From contig JAJEKB010021828.1 in the NCBI GenBank assembly GCA_022393335.1, positions 1 through 64,000 on the forward strand: a stretch of 64,000 nucleotides of DNA. Direction: 5' to 3'. The position numbers were made by a program, and so were the translations under genes. This document shows, piece by piece, positions 12,213 through 23,795 of this stretch. The stretch is from Macrotrachela quadricornifera (Eukaryota > Rotifera > Eurotatoria > Philodinida > Philodinidae). The notes beneath the pieces were generated by a model. That model was not told the origin of the DNA. It was given only the letters and a program-made list of their open reading frames with translations, and searched no databases. Each line of letters starts with the position of its first letter. Within the stretch, counting starts at the first letter, position 1.

Positions 12213-13470
12213 GCGTGTCAACAAGCATTTCACCATCTTCCACAACTGCTTACTGCAGTACCTACTATTTTTTATTGTTATATTGATCAATCATTTATTC
12301 TACAACTTAATGCTTCTGATGTTGGTCTATCTACCACACTAGCTCAACAATTCCTCCATGGTTATAATGTACAATGTGAACATGTCATCAGTGATGCTGG
12401 TCGCACTTTATCTCATACTGAACGGAGATGCTTGGCTATTGTATATGGTTGTTCTCATTTCCACTCATACTTTAAATGTGTTTTGTTTACCATTTTTATT
12501 GACTAGAAAGCTTTTAATAGAGGATTCGCCAGTAGACCGACCAGGTCAATTGCGGATAAATTTAGATTTTGAAATTGGTGCGCCTATGTGAGAAACCGTG
12601 AAAAGTTATTATAAAAAGCCAAATATCAACTCATTTCGATTGATCTATAAGTAAAAAGCATGACCCTATTTTTTCAAATTTTTAACTTATGCCCTAAAAA
12701 TCGATTTTCTCAATCTTGCTTGTATTTTTCGATTTTCTCCGTGATCGCTCTACGGATTGAGGTGTGAAACATCTCAAATGGCAGAGAATTTTTTTCTCTA
12801 CAGAATAGCATGCTTTAAATATTTTTTTGAGAACCTTTTTTTATGAGAGAGCAATCAAATTCGACAAAAATGAGAATACGGTTATGGGCATCAATTTTCA
12901 GTGTCGTTTGCGAATGTGTTATTAAAGTGAGAGGCTTTAGGCTAAATTTTTGATATACTGTAGTCCTGTTCACGGCACATCTTTTAGTAAATTTCCCGTT
13001 GAAAAATTTTATCAGGAAGTTAAAAAATTTTTCACAAAAGATCGAATAAAGTATTATTTCATCCTCTCCTCAACACAGTATTGCTGAATTATTTCACGAA
13101 TAATTCAAGAATGCAATCATTTACATAGTTTGAAGTTTTACAATGTGAAAAACAATATGAGGGCCGATGATTTGTATTACATCCGATTGATCATCGAGTT
13201 GATCACCATTGAGCAGTTACCTCTAAACGACTGAAGAAATTGTATGACTAAGTTTCACTTTTTGCCTTTTGAATTCAATATAAGCCTGATTACTATCAGG
13301 CTGACCCAACGTCTGTATCATATCTAGTACCTTCTTTCTCTTTTCTTTTTGTCATTGTACATGTTTGTCAAACGTGCTGCCTACCCATTTACTTGGAAAA
13401 ACTATCAAATATATTGTATATCTTTTTTATTGTTTCTTCTTGACGCTGTTTCTGCTTCTTTATAATCGTT
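12213..13470 (+). mobile_element. Decayed Ty3/gypsy-type retroelement (pol remnant, possible downstream ORF)
   Basis: One frame open from 12213 to 12503 reads like the end of reverse transcriptase joined to RNase H: CQQAFHHLPQLLTAVPTIF, LQLNASDVGLSTTLAQQF, GRTLSHTERRCLAIVYGC. These match the gypsy consensus blocks with the catalytic Asp of DASD and the Glu of the ECLAI block replaced or shifted (here RRCLAI). A stop follows at 12504, then about 500 bp without recognisable coding. SSPQHSIAELFHE near 13057-13095 resembles the end of the integrase core, and SKRLKKLYD near 13220-13247 resembles the end of the GPY/F module. A short frame from an ATG at 13361 has a hydrophobic signal-like stretch and stops after 34 codons; in some bdelloid elements an env-like ORF sits there, but nothing diagnostic is visible. 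No LTRs were found. Clearly dead. Confidence 0.7.
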
Positions 13471-13778
13471 GCTAGCAGTCATTGATATAACTCAAACGGA
13501 TTTTCAGTTTGAGCGACAATGTAAGGGGATTAGTATGAAAATACTTCAGAACATGATGAGAAAGAAATAGAAGAAAAAGATGCCATCGAAATGAAGAAAA
13601 CGAAAAGTACAGTGAACATGAAACTATAGTCAATACGACAGTTAAAAATAAATAACCGAATAAATATTATCAAATTGGAAGAGAATATATTTTCAAATCT
13701 TATTTATATACTTATTACTGTATATCAAGCTCTTGACAAGTATCATCCGGCATTATCAGCAGAATAAATGATAAAAAT

Positions 13779-13899
13779 CAAGAAGCTACACGCGCTAATA
13801 CCAACATGTGCAAGAAGAAAAAGTAGATATTGTTAAAAAAAGAATGTTCTTACTTTCTTCATTTCTGCACATTTTAGTATCAGTACATGTAGCTTCTTG
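13779..13899. repeat. Imperfect inverted repeat (about 38-bp arms)
   Basis: The left arm (13779-13816) begins CAAGAAGCTACACGCG and the right arm (13861-13899) ends TGTAGCTTCTTG. The arms pair over roughly 38 bp with several mismatches around a loop of about 45 bp. It lies just downstream of the gypsy relic and could be the stem of a small foldback element or the remains of transposon ends. No target duplication was recognised. Confidence 0.55.
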
Positions 13900-14152
13900 C
13901 TTTTTAATCACTCATTCTTCTAATGGTGTCGAGTGATAGCCGTTAAAAGCTCGAGATAGAGTAATACCCACGTAAAACTTATACAACTTCTTACATGGAT
14001 AAGTGTATAAGTAGGATCCAAAAATGTATTTCAGGTTACTTTGGTACTATTTACTTCAAGAAAAGAGACCATATCAGAAAATACGTGAATGGACAGGGAA
14101 AATATTAATAACCACTTGGGTGTATCATACGGATTCGTGACTCGATAGTATA

Positions 14153-14413
14153 ATGGAGACGAAAGAAGAAAATGGCCAATTTGTATTTGAATCTGATCAA
14201 TTCCTCACACCGACTCAAGTACGCAGCGTCTTCTCCAGTTTGACTGCTACTCGACGAGAACAAACTAACAGAATTCAATCTCAAGTAATTTCAGTTAATC
14301 AAAATGACGACGAAGATATCGTAGCAGAGCAAGAGAACGAATTCGACTGGACTGTGGCAGATTTGAATAAAGATTCGTTACGATCGCAAGCGTTACAAGC
14401 AAAACAACAATAG
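14153..14413 (+). CDS. Orphan ORF, unknown (86 codons)
   Basis: I do not recognise this protein. The frame starts at an ATG and is less AT-rich than its surroundings. The product is acidic and hydrophilic, with SDQFLTPTQVRSVFSSLTA near residues 15-33, an NDDEDI acidic patch and a Gln-rich end. The LTPTQVRSVFS segment looks like a short helical motif. It has no signal peptide or membrane segment. It sits beside a retroelement relic and could be a piece of a mobile-element ORF or a broken first exon. The opposite-strand frame at 14299-14559 opens with GTG, not ATG. Confidence 0.3.
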   Translation: METKEENGQFVFESDQFLTPTQVRSVFSSLTATRREQTNRIQSQVISVNQNDDEDIVAEQENEFDWTVADLNKDSLRSQALQAKQQ

Positions 14414-16951
14414 TAATTACTCACAACTTCTACAACTTTAGTTTCATCAACTACGCATTTGATTGCTAATGTTGCTTCTAATGGAAGTCGTAAATCAAAC
14501 TTTCGCTGATAACATTCATCAATTGATAGTGTGATCGTCAATGATGATAAGAATAACACAATTATATAGGGTAAAAAGAATATAAATTTAAAAGAATTCT
14601 ATTTTCAAAATGTTCAATTCGATAGATTGAATGAGTTACTTTTGATTTTTTCTTCCATAAATAATAAAATCAGATGATTTAAATTCTTTCTTAACAATTG
14701 ATAAGCAGCATTATTGTTAGATGAGTCATTAAAATTTCCATTAAGAATAATTAAATATTTATATAAAATATAATAGTACCATTTGATTTCTTAACCCCAA
14801 AAACCCTTTGGGAACATTTTTAAGAATTATTACATTGCGGTATTGTCAATACAATCGTTGCTATTTTCTAATTAGCTAGACAGACAGACAAACTTTAAAG
14901 AAATTTACGGCCGTATAACCTTTTCTTTCAGAAAAGAGAATGAACTATACTCATTATTTGATAGATGAAGAATAATATGTTGATTTATTTCACATTTCTC
15001 ATGCATAAATATAACTATAGGAGATTCTGCACAAGAGAAATAAAGAAAAAAAGAATGATTATGATTAGTATCAAAATTATAAAATTTTGATGGAAGAGTG
15101 TGGATTTGACCAACAAATCAAGACAAATTTTGTCATTCACTAAATATACAACATAGATAGCTCGAATTTTAAAGAAAATTTTTTTGTATTATTAGTTGGT
15201 ATAGTCAGGTTAGTTCTGATTATATCAGAAATAGACAGCATTCGTTTTAGCTCAAATTTTAAGAATGTGATTCTTTCTAATGATCAAAATTTTAATATGT
15301 AAATTTTAAAGACTTACTTAAATTTCAATTGATTTCGGTCAATTTCTATAATAAAAATACCTTCATCAACTTCCATTGGAAATAGAAGAACTAAAATTCA
15401 ATGTTGTTGTTTTAATTTTGGAAAATTTAGTTTAATAATATCGGATAAATAACGAAGAGAAATTCTTTTATATGATGTTCCACTATCTCTTTCGTCAACT
15501 ATTAATGATGATTCAGCGGAGAATATTTTAATGGTCGAAAAATGCATGATGAAATTAAATTTACAACAATAAAATGAATTGCAAATAGTCAAGTAAAATC
15601 ATAGTTAAGAAATTAATTTTTGATATTGAATTTGACCTTAATGAAGAAATCACAATTAACAGACATAAATAAAAAGCCAAAATTATAAGATAAATATCCC
15701 TGTTGTAAATATTTTTGAAGATAAATTGTTTGATTTTCGTCAATAAACAAGATAAGCTGTTTTTGTCAAAAATATGTGTAACAATTGATAATAAATGTAA
15801 ATGATTAATTCCTAATTCATTTAAATTATTCTATTCAATTAATGAATGAAGTATCAAAAATTGATTTAATAAATTATAACCAAAAATATTTGATTTTGCA
15901 AATACAAATATATATTAACAAAACAAGACCAAATAAATACGCATTGAATTCGACGAGGACATACAAATTAAGTATTCAAATTTCTTAATAAAAGAAGACT
16001 CTTCTGAAACAATTAAAATCAAAATTATATAGCTTGACGACAACTTCATTTTGATTAGATGAATTGAATCTTTGACACTAGATGGTATTTTTTACAGAAC
16101 GAAGTACTACCATTAGGCAATGCTCAAAAAGATCGATAAAATAATCCAAAACTTCTTTGAAACAAGGGTGACCATTGACAGTATTGTTGATACCTTTATG
16201 TGTTATATATAGAAAACATAATAATATATGGATTATGGGCTCCCAGCTTGACTGACCCCGACTCTGGTTCACTTCGTACAACCATGCATACCTATCTTGT
16301 ATCATTTATCTCATTTTTCTCAACCATACTCAAAACAATAATCAAAAATACAACATAAATATTTCTATAGCAATATTCTATTTATTTCAGACCATATTAA
16401 AATTCATCCTGAAATCAATACCCGTAAATTCTGCACAGCGCTTACATTCATTCATGATCAAATTAATCAGCTTATATTATCCATAATTGTAGTTGCTATA
16501 CTCACCCTCATTCTGAAAATTATTACTCATTACTAGCAATAAGTAACATAACATAACAGAAAAATATCACACTAATACAATCATTAAAAATTTCGTGATT
16601 CACGAGTACAGTCACGACTGGAATCAAGAGCAAAAAAGTGATCACGCCAATGTCTAGTCAATAGTCTTTATATATTGTAATTTCACAAAAAAGAATAACA
16701 ACACTTTGTATCATTTATAAGCATAAAATATTTTAATCATAGAATATAATATTAATTTTTTAATCAATAGAAAATAAGTTATTAAATAAAAATTCATCGT
16801 TTCATTAGTTCGGCAAATTAGTTCAAATATGAAATGTTTTTAATAGTTACATATCATTAATGATGCTACTGTGCCCCATATTCAATGTCGTATGTGTCTG
16901 CGGAAAAGGATACGTGAATTACCGGACGAAAAAAGTTGAAATATATATCAA
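14414..16951. other. Intergenic stretch with no recognisable gene
   Basis: About 2.5 kb of AT-rich DNA lying downstream of the F-box/LRR gene. Several short frames occur on both strands (for example 15398-15743 and 16078-16305, minus), but none shows a conserved motif, a plausible splice partner or non-random composition. A minus-strand segment near 14430-14557 reads as a signal-like hydrophobic stretch followed by a Lys/Val-rich piece, but has no ATG. I see no RNA gene or intact mobile element. Confidence 0.5.
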
Positions 16952-19914
16952 TTACCTTTTTTTGTTGCGAATTGTGTGACTCGATTGAGTTATGTTCGAA
17001 GCGAAGTATGTGGCTGATATCTATGAAAAATAGTAAGTGAATAGTTATAGAGGAAGAAGAATTCAGATGAATGTGTTACGTTATTGTATGGTAAAGTATT
17101 GGCCATATCTCGCGTTACTTGTGCATCGAGTCCGTTAGAGTTCAAATGCAGTATAGTAAGTGTCTGTGAAAAATAATCAGTAAACAGTTACAAAGAGGAA
17201 GAATAATAGTCAGACTTGTGTTATGCTATTTTCTCGTAGCATATCGAGCAGATGTTGGGCTTCTTGATCACTGATCTCGTTAGAGTTTAAGCTAAGTTTG
17301 GTGAGTGTCTGTAAAAAAAGCAGAAAAACAGTTGATCAAGAATTACAATGAGCAATATCGTGTTACATGATTATGTTGTAAAGCCTTAACCAAACGTTCA
17401 GCTCCTTGATCACTGATTTTGTTTGAGTCTAGGCTCAGTGTAGTAAGTGTCTGTAAAAATAAGTGAATGAAAAATCGATTTAGAAGAACAATGCTTAGAG
17501 TTATAGTACATTGTTGTGCTGTAAAGCGTTGGCCAAATGTTGTGCTCCTTCATCATGGATTTCATTTGAGTCTAACATCAATGTAGTAAGTGTCTATACA
17601 TACTAGTGAGTGAACTGTTGAAAAAAACGAAGAGTGATAAAGAATATTTTACGCTATTGTGTTCTAGAGCATTGGCTAGATGTTGTGTTCCATTTGAGCT
17701 GATTCCACTACATACTAAGTTAAGTGTCGTGAGTGTCTGCATAAAATAAAAATTGTATAGTTGATTAAGGAGACGGATAGGCAAAATCAAGTTACGTTGT
17801 TGTGTTGTAGAGCATTGGCCAAATATTGTGCTCCTTGATCACCTATTTGATTATAGTGTAAATCAAGGACGGTGAGTGTCTGTGAAAAATAGTAAGTGAA
17901 TAGTTGATTTGGTTAAATAGTAGTCAGGTATGTGTTACATTGTTGTGTTCTAAAGCATTTGCCAAATTTTGTGCTCCTTCTGAGCCGATTAGGTTAGATG
18001 TCAAATAAAGTATGGTAAGAGCCTGTAGAAAATATTTAGTAACTAGTTAAAGAAGACGAAGAATAATAGAGAATATATTACACTGTTGTGTTCTAGAGCA
18101 CTAGCCAGATACTGTGCTCCTTTTGTGCCTACCATGTTAGAATTCAAATTAAGTATAGTAAGTGTCTGCGAAAAAAAGGTAAATTAATAGTTGATAAAGA
18201 AGATGCGTGTAAAGGGTTGTCTTACGTTGTTGTATTCTAAAACATTAGCCAGATATTGCGCTCCTTGAGAACCGATATTGTTATTCTCCAAATTAAGTAT
18301 GGTGACTGTCTATGAGAAAAATAAGTTAGTAACTAATTATGAAGAACGATGATCGTAACTGAGTTACTGTATTGTGATGTAGAGAACTAGACAGTACTTG
18401 AGCTTCTTCATCATCAATTTGGTTAGAATTCAAGTCAAGTGTTGTGGCTGTCTGTGAAAATACGAAGAGAATAGGTAAAGAAGAACGTGAGTAATAAATA
18501 TTGTCTTACGTTGTTGCATTTTATAGCATTGATTAGATGTTGTACTCCTTGATCACTGATTCTGTTACCATCTAAGTTAAGTGTGATAAGTGCCTGTCGA
18601 AAATAGTGAATAAACAATGAATTAGGGATAATAGTGATCAGAATTATGTTACGTCATTATATTCTAGAACACTGATCAGATGTTGTGTTCCTTCGTCACT
18701 AATTTCGTTCGAGTTCAAATTAAGCGTGGTAAGTATCTACAAAAATAGGAAATGCATTGTTGATTAAGAAGAACAATGGTTAGGATTCTATTACATTGTT
18801 ATATTTTAAACCATTGGCTAAATATTGTGCTCCTTCATCATGGATTTCGTTTGATTGTAGGTCCAGTATAGTGAGTGTCTATAACAAGTAGCGAGTGACT
18901 AGTTGATTTGGAAGAACAATAGTCAAGATTGTGCTACATTATTGTCTTTTAGAGCATTAGCCAAATGTTGTGCTCCTTGATCACCGATTTTGTTGTGCCT
19001 CAAGTAAAGTATAGTGAGTATCTATAGAAAATAATGAGTAAATCGTTGAATAAAAAGAACAGTAGTTAGGATTTTATTACGCGGTCGTTTTTTAGAATAC
19101 GGGCGATGTGTAGTGCTCCTTTTGCACCAATTTGGTTGAAGTTTAGGTTAAGTGTGGTAACTGTCTGTAAAGAATAATGAGTTAATGGCTAAATAAGATA
19201 ATAATTCTTGAAGTTTGTGTTACATTGTTGTATTGTAATGCATTTGCGAGCTTTTCTGCTTTTTGAGCATCAATATTATTAGAATCAAGGTCAAGAATAC
19301 CATGTGTCTAAATGAAAGTGTTGTATAGAAACGATTTAATTTGAATATGTCTTAGTTATTTTCAAAAGTTAATCTAATTTGACAACAACAAACAAATATG
19401 CATGATTATACAAATACAAGGATTGATGCAAATATACTGATACATAATTTTACTGCATTTTATATGACTCCTGATGTAGGGAAGAAAATATACACATATC
19501 TCTTCTTTTGTGCGAATATTCTCTCTTACTCTTCTTACTTCCGTTGTCTTCCTTTTCAGGATTATAGTCATCAAATAAAACTGATCTCATATTGCCAAAA
19601 TTACAAATCATAATATACACTCAGAGAAGAATGCATCCTGATAAAAACCTATGTCATTCTAACCAGAAACAGGAAAGTTAATTCAACCATTATATTCATG
19701 ATTGAGACAATACGCATGAAAAATGATCAGTTTGGAACACTATAAAATGATGAAACATTACTTGATATCGATGGTATGTGTCTATGATAATATTAAGTTT
19801 TGAACAAATATTACGACATGAGAGCAGAATTGTTAATTTATCTAGATTGTCTAGTATTCGATAGACCAATTCGACTGGTAGCAAATGAAATAATGGAGCC
19901 ATGTTATTAGACAT
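16952..19914 (-). CDS. F-box protein with 16 RNI-type leucine-rich repeats, one per exon
   Basis: Probable substrate-recognition subunit of an SCF ubiquitin ligase, or a bdelloid-type LRR receptor-like protein; the target is unknown. The first exon (19762-19914, 51 codons) encodes an F-box: LFHLLPVELVYRILDNLD. Sixteen exons follow, each exactly 84 bp and in phase 0. Each encodes one 28-residue ribonuclease-inhibitor-type LRR of the form TLTTLxLxxNxIxDxGAQxLANALxxNN. Their right ends are 19307, 19164, 19021, 18878, 18736, 18593, 18451, 18309, 18165, 18022, 17879, 17736, 17593, 17450, 17308 and 17163. A final 69-bp exon (16952-17020) ends at TAA. The full product would be 521 residues. The exon at 17225-17308 has AT instead of GT at its donor: read-through stops after five more codons, whereas skipping it keeps the frame. 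Intron 1 (19308-19761) is the only long one. Confidence 0.88.
17080..19307 (-). repeat. Tandem array of ~143-bp exon-intron modules
   Basis: Sixteen consecutive LRR exons start 142-145 bp apart (mostly 143). Each module is an 84-bp exon plus an intron of about 58-61 bp. The introns share features: GTAA at nearly all donors, and TAG or CAG acceptors. Constancy of the whole module, introns included, indicates growth of the gene by tandem duplication of a DNA unit, with later divergence. Confidence 0.85.
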
Positions 19915-22230
19915 TAATATTGTTTCGTTTGAAATATGTATGTAATGAAATAATCTGTTTATTGAATTGTTTGTTGATGTAAAATGTGCAATAATATACC
20001 TTGTGATGGTGCAATTTCTTCTGTGTCTATAAAATACTACAAGCGAGCAATGCAAAAAAATTACCTCACGTTTTTTCTATCTTACCGTATATGAAACATT
20101 GAATGCAGTGCAGCGCTTTTTCTTGTTCTTCTTCGGTACATAAATAAACTCGTTCTATACCTTTTTTACATTACCCTTGGTACGAAAGCAACTAAAGTGG
20201 AAAAAAAAAGAGAATAGCAATCAAAAATTTCGACATAACAAAGAAAACTATGAGACAATTATCGTTAATAAAGACATTCAAAATCATATTATCATTTCCA
20301 CTGTCACTCGTTTGAGTGATTTTATACAAAATATTTTTTATTTAAGTTATTTCAAAAGTTTTTGTACAACATTTAATTTACAGTAGACAAAGTACTGTAT
20401 GATTCAGCTATACAGATTAAAAACTGTTCAAGAAAGATTACAACAAAAACTATATATCAATGAATGATAGTTTTCTTCTGTTCTTATCGTGATTATTCAA
20501 AACACTTCGTGAAAGTTTTACAAAATTCGATGGCTATTGATGAGTAACTACTCTCAAAAAAAGAAATGTGTGATACAGGATTTACAATGGATTTGATGTG
20601 TACTGGGAAACCTAAAACGAGTTCGGTGCATAATATAGAAGTTAAAAATAGGGTTTCATACTAATGTACAAAACTTAATAATGAGTTCAAGTTCTTTTCA
20701 AGTTTCAAAACCTTTTTATTTTTCACTGAAACAGAATGAGAAAACGATTGAGCCCGTAAATAAAGTCATTTCTATTGTTTCGTAGATAGATTTTTACCGT
20801 ATCATCAAAATCGTTCGATATAGTAAATGAATTATATTCACTGTTTGATTTCTATGAATTTTTATCTTACATTAAATCCATATACAATAATTCAGTGAGA
20901 TTTCATGTTAAAAATTCGGTTTTGTCTCGATAAATTTTCAAGAATCGAGATTACTTTCAAAATTTCTGCATCTTTCCTTTTCTTCTATAATTTATTAAAA
21001 TAAAAAGATTTTTGTTAGAAATAAACTATTTAATGTGCACGGCACATTCTGACAGCAAGTTTCACGATTTTCTAGACACTGATTTTCTTGAACTCTCTGA
21101 ATCTCGAATGTATCGTGAAATAGAACAAACGTGATTTTTCGAGAATCAAGACTGTTCTACAGAATTTTAGTTGGATTTAATGTGAAAATTTTTCTAAAAT
21201 GATTCTAGCGCACTCGATGACATCTCTTTCTTTTTAATCAGCTGATTGATAAATTGTTTCTCTTTCGCAATGTATGCAAATCGTTTTTGTCGAACGTTGT
21301 CAAAAAACGAGATATGATACATGAAGAAAGCGTAACAATTCCTTAAAGAATTTACAGTTTTCGTATCGATTCGTCATATAAATCTTGTGACCAACTGGTA
21401 CATTATATGAAGACAATTATAAGTATATAAAAAACTCACCAGTAAATGACAGAAACCGAAAATTTCGTTTTTAATTGAACAAAACATTTTTATTCAACAG
21501 ATTAAATACATAATTCATGATCCTATATATCCGCATATCTTAAGCTATGACATGAAACAAAGTTTTATCAAATTGTTTGATATCAATCGAGCGTTCTTAA
21601 AGAGCCTTGAATGCATACATGGACTTGAAAAGCTCGGGTTCAAGTGAGAAGAATTTGATTCGGACATTCGGAGATCTTCTTATTCATTATGATGTATTCT
21701 TATTAGTAGCGTAATAAGAAAAAAACTACAGAGAGATAATATCCCTTCAAAATTCTTTCGCTGGATGGAAAATTTATTATGCGCTCAGAAATGTCCATTA
21801 AAGATGTGAGATAAAAGATGAAATTTACAAAAACTTCTGAATACTTTTGCCGATAAAGACGGCCATACTAACGTTAATTTGGTAAAAATGAAGCGTTTCA
21901 GAAAGGAAAAAGTCTTACCAGCCAAATCAAAAAAGTTTTTCAATTATGAATATTCAAACTTATTTATTTATTGTAAGAACAGACAGCCTTAATAGAGTTA
22001 GACAATAATACGAATTTATTATAATTATATTAACACTCTTTCTGATTAAATAAATATAGATAACATTATTTATTGAATTTGAATTTTGTTTATTACAATT
22101 GTATTCTAAAAAACCACTTATCAATTTTTAATTATTAGTAAACTTGTAGATTCATTTATGCGGCGTGGATTCATCAACCAAGGTAATAAATTACGTGTTC
22201 ATTTGTGCAGTATTGAACAATAAACCGGAA
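19915..22230. other. Intergenic, no recognisable gene
   Basis: About 2.3 kb to the right of the F-box start codon. It should contain the promoter of that gene. The plus-strand frame at 20177-20386 and the minus-strand frame around 19915-20055 lack motifs. A short palindrome ATGTGCACGGCACAT lies near 21034. I see no RNA gene, transposon or coding exon here. Confidence 0.5.
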
Positions 22231-22249
22231 AATATTTAATAGATTAACA

Positions 22250-23530
22250 ATGTTCTTACGTAAGCAATACAGTTATATTCATATATTTTGATAATATCAG
22301 AATATAATTTTATCATTGATATAAAATTATAATAATAAGATAGATGATTTATTTAAACAATCATTTTATACAAATATATTCTTCTTATTATTAAAAAATC
22401 TTTGGATATAATTTTTGATAAAAGTTTCTCTTATAAATGAATTATTTCGAAGAAAATTTTATTCAAATATTCTATTTTATTTTCAATAAAATATTTTTAT
22501 TTTATTTTTAATAAATAATTTTTGTAATAGATGAATTTTTCAAACAAGAATTTTATTCAAATATTTTCAAAGATCAAAAAATAAATTACGAAATCAAAGA
22601 TTAATTTAAGACGATATATCTTATGATGTATATCAATAAGAATTTTTTTCAATTATTTCGATTACTTCTTAAGAAATCTATCTAATCATTGCATTCATGA
22701 TTATATAAATTCTGACCAATATCTAACAGAAATCTATTTAAATATTTAGAATAATTCAACAGTAAACTTCAAATATTATTTTTTATATTACATTATATAA
22801 AAAATGCATTGTTTTTATTAATATATTATACAGATATATTGATTATTTCGATATAAAATTTGAAAAACATCATTAAATTCAATATAATATGATATATGTA
22901 TTTAATAAGCTGAAATATTTTATTCGATTATTTAGAAGAATTTAAAATAAAATTTTTAGAATATTTTTTGTATTTATTCATCTTATTAATAATGAATAGA
23001 TTGCATAAAAATTTTATTCAATTATTTGAAATTTTTAATATTAAAAAATTCATATTGAAATATTGTATGAATAATTATTAGAAATAAGAATTATTTTAAA
23101 AAAATTTTTATTCAAAAATTTCGATAAATTTCTACGGAAAAGTTTTATAATTCTTAGTTATATAAATATCATATGTAAAAAGAATTTTTTTAACCAAAAT
23201 TCTATTCATATATTTTATTTATATTTAAATTAATAATTTTGATTTATTTTAAGAGAAATATTTCATATAAAAAATGAAATTAATAAAGAATAGGAAATTT
23301 CAAATATTTTATGTTTGTTTCTTTTAAATAAAATCTTAGGAGTAATTATGAAATAAAATATCGATAATGAATTATTTTAAGGAATATTTTATTCTAATAT
23401 TTTTTATCAATTTAAATAAAAGATCTATAATTAATTTTGATTAATTATTTTATAAAATAGGAATTATTCTAACAAAAATATTATTCAAATATTTTTTTTT
23501 ATCATAAAAATATTTATTTAAAATTTTTAT
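22250..23530. repeat. Degenerate tandem satellite, period about 92 bp (array 2)
   Basis: Same core as array 1. Examples lie near 22265, 22360, 22450, 22545, 22640, 22730, 22820, 22912, 23005, 23100, 23195, 23387 and 23477, with steps of 90-97 bp. About 14 units fit. The array is in the same orientation as array 1 and lies about 10 kb beyond its end. Confidence 0.75.
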
Positions 23531-23537
23531 TAATCGA

Positions 23538-23795
23538 TTAACACATGAAATTCAGATAATTCTTAGACGGTTTTTTAAATAGATCAATTTGTATTTTATG
23601 ACGATTATATTTTGTTGAATTAAATAATTTTTCAATTCCATTACGTTGAAAAATATATTCCAAAAAATGAGCATTAAATTCTTTTTTATCAAAAAGATCT
23701 CGTTTATCTTTAATATGTGATGTATACTTTTCAAAACAATCAGTTCTTACAATGATCATCAAGAAAAAAATACAAATAGTGTAACGTATATCCAT
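23538..23795 (-). CDS. Candidate small secreted protein (85 residues)
   Basis: Unknown function. A single open frame starts at the ATG at 23795 (an earlier in-frame TTG is not used) and stops at 23538. The N-terminus MDIRYTICIFFLMIIVRTDC looks like a signal peptide: short charged start, 11-residue hydrophobic core, polar cleavage region. The mature part is basic. It has a KDKR dibasic site near residue 30, a possible N-glycosylation site (NST) and a C-terminal Cys. A TATA-like TTTTATATC lies about 50 bp upstream of the ATG on the minus strand. The layout resembles a neuropeptide or peptide-hormone precursor, but no family is recognised. The frame directly abuts the satellite and could be chance in AT-rich DNA. 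Confidence 0.4.
   Translation of the reverse strand: MDIRYTICIFFLMIIVRTDCFEKYTSHIKDKRDLFDKKEFNAHFLEYIFQRNGIEKLFNSTKYNRHKIQIDLFKKPSKNYLNFMC

Noticed and set aside
14299..14559. 86-codon minus-strand ORF with a signal-like start
   Set aside because: It opens with GTG, not ATG, overlaps the plus-strand ORF at 14153 and has no family resemblance.
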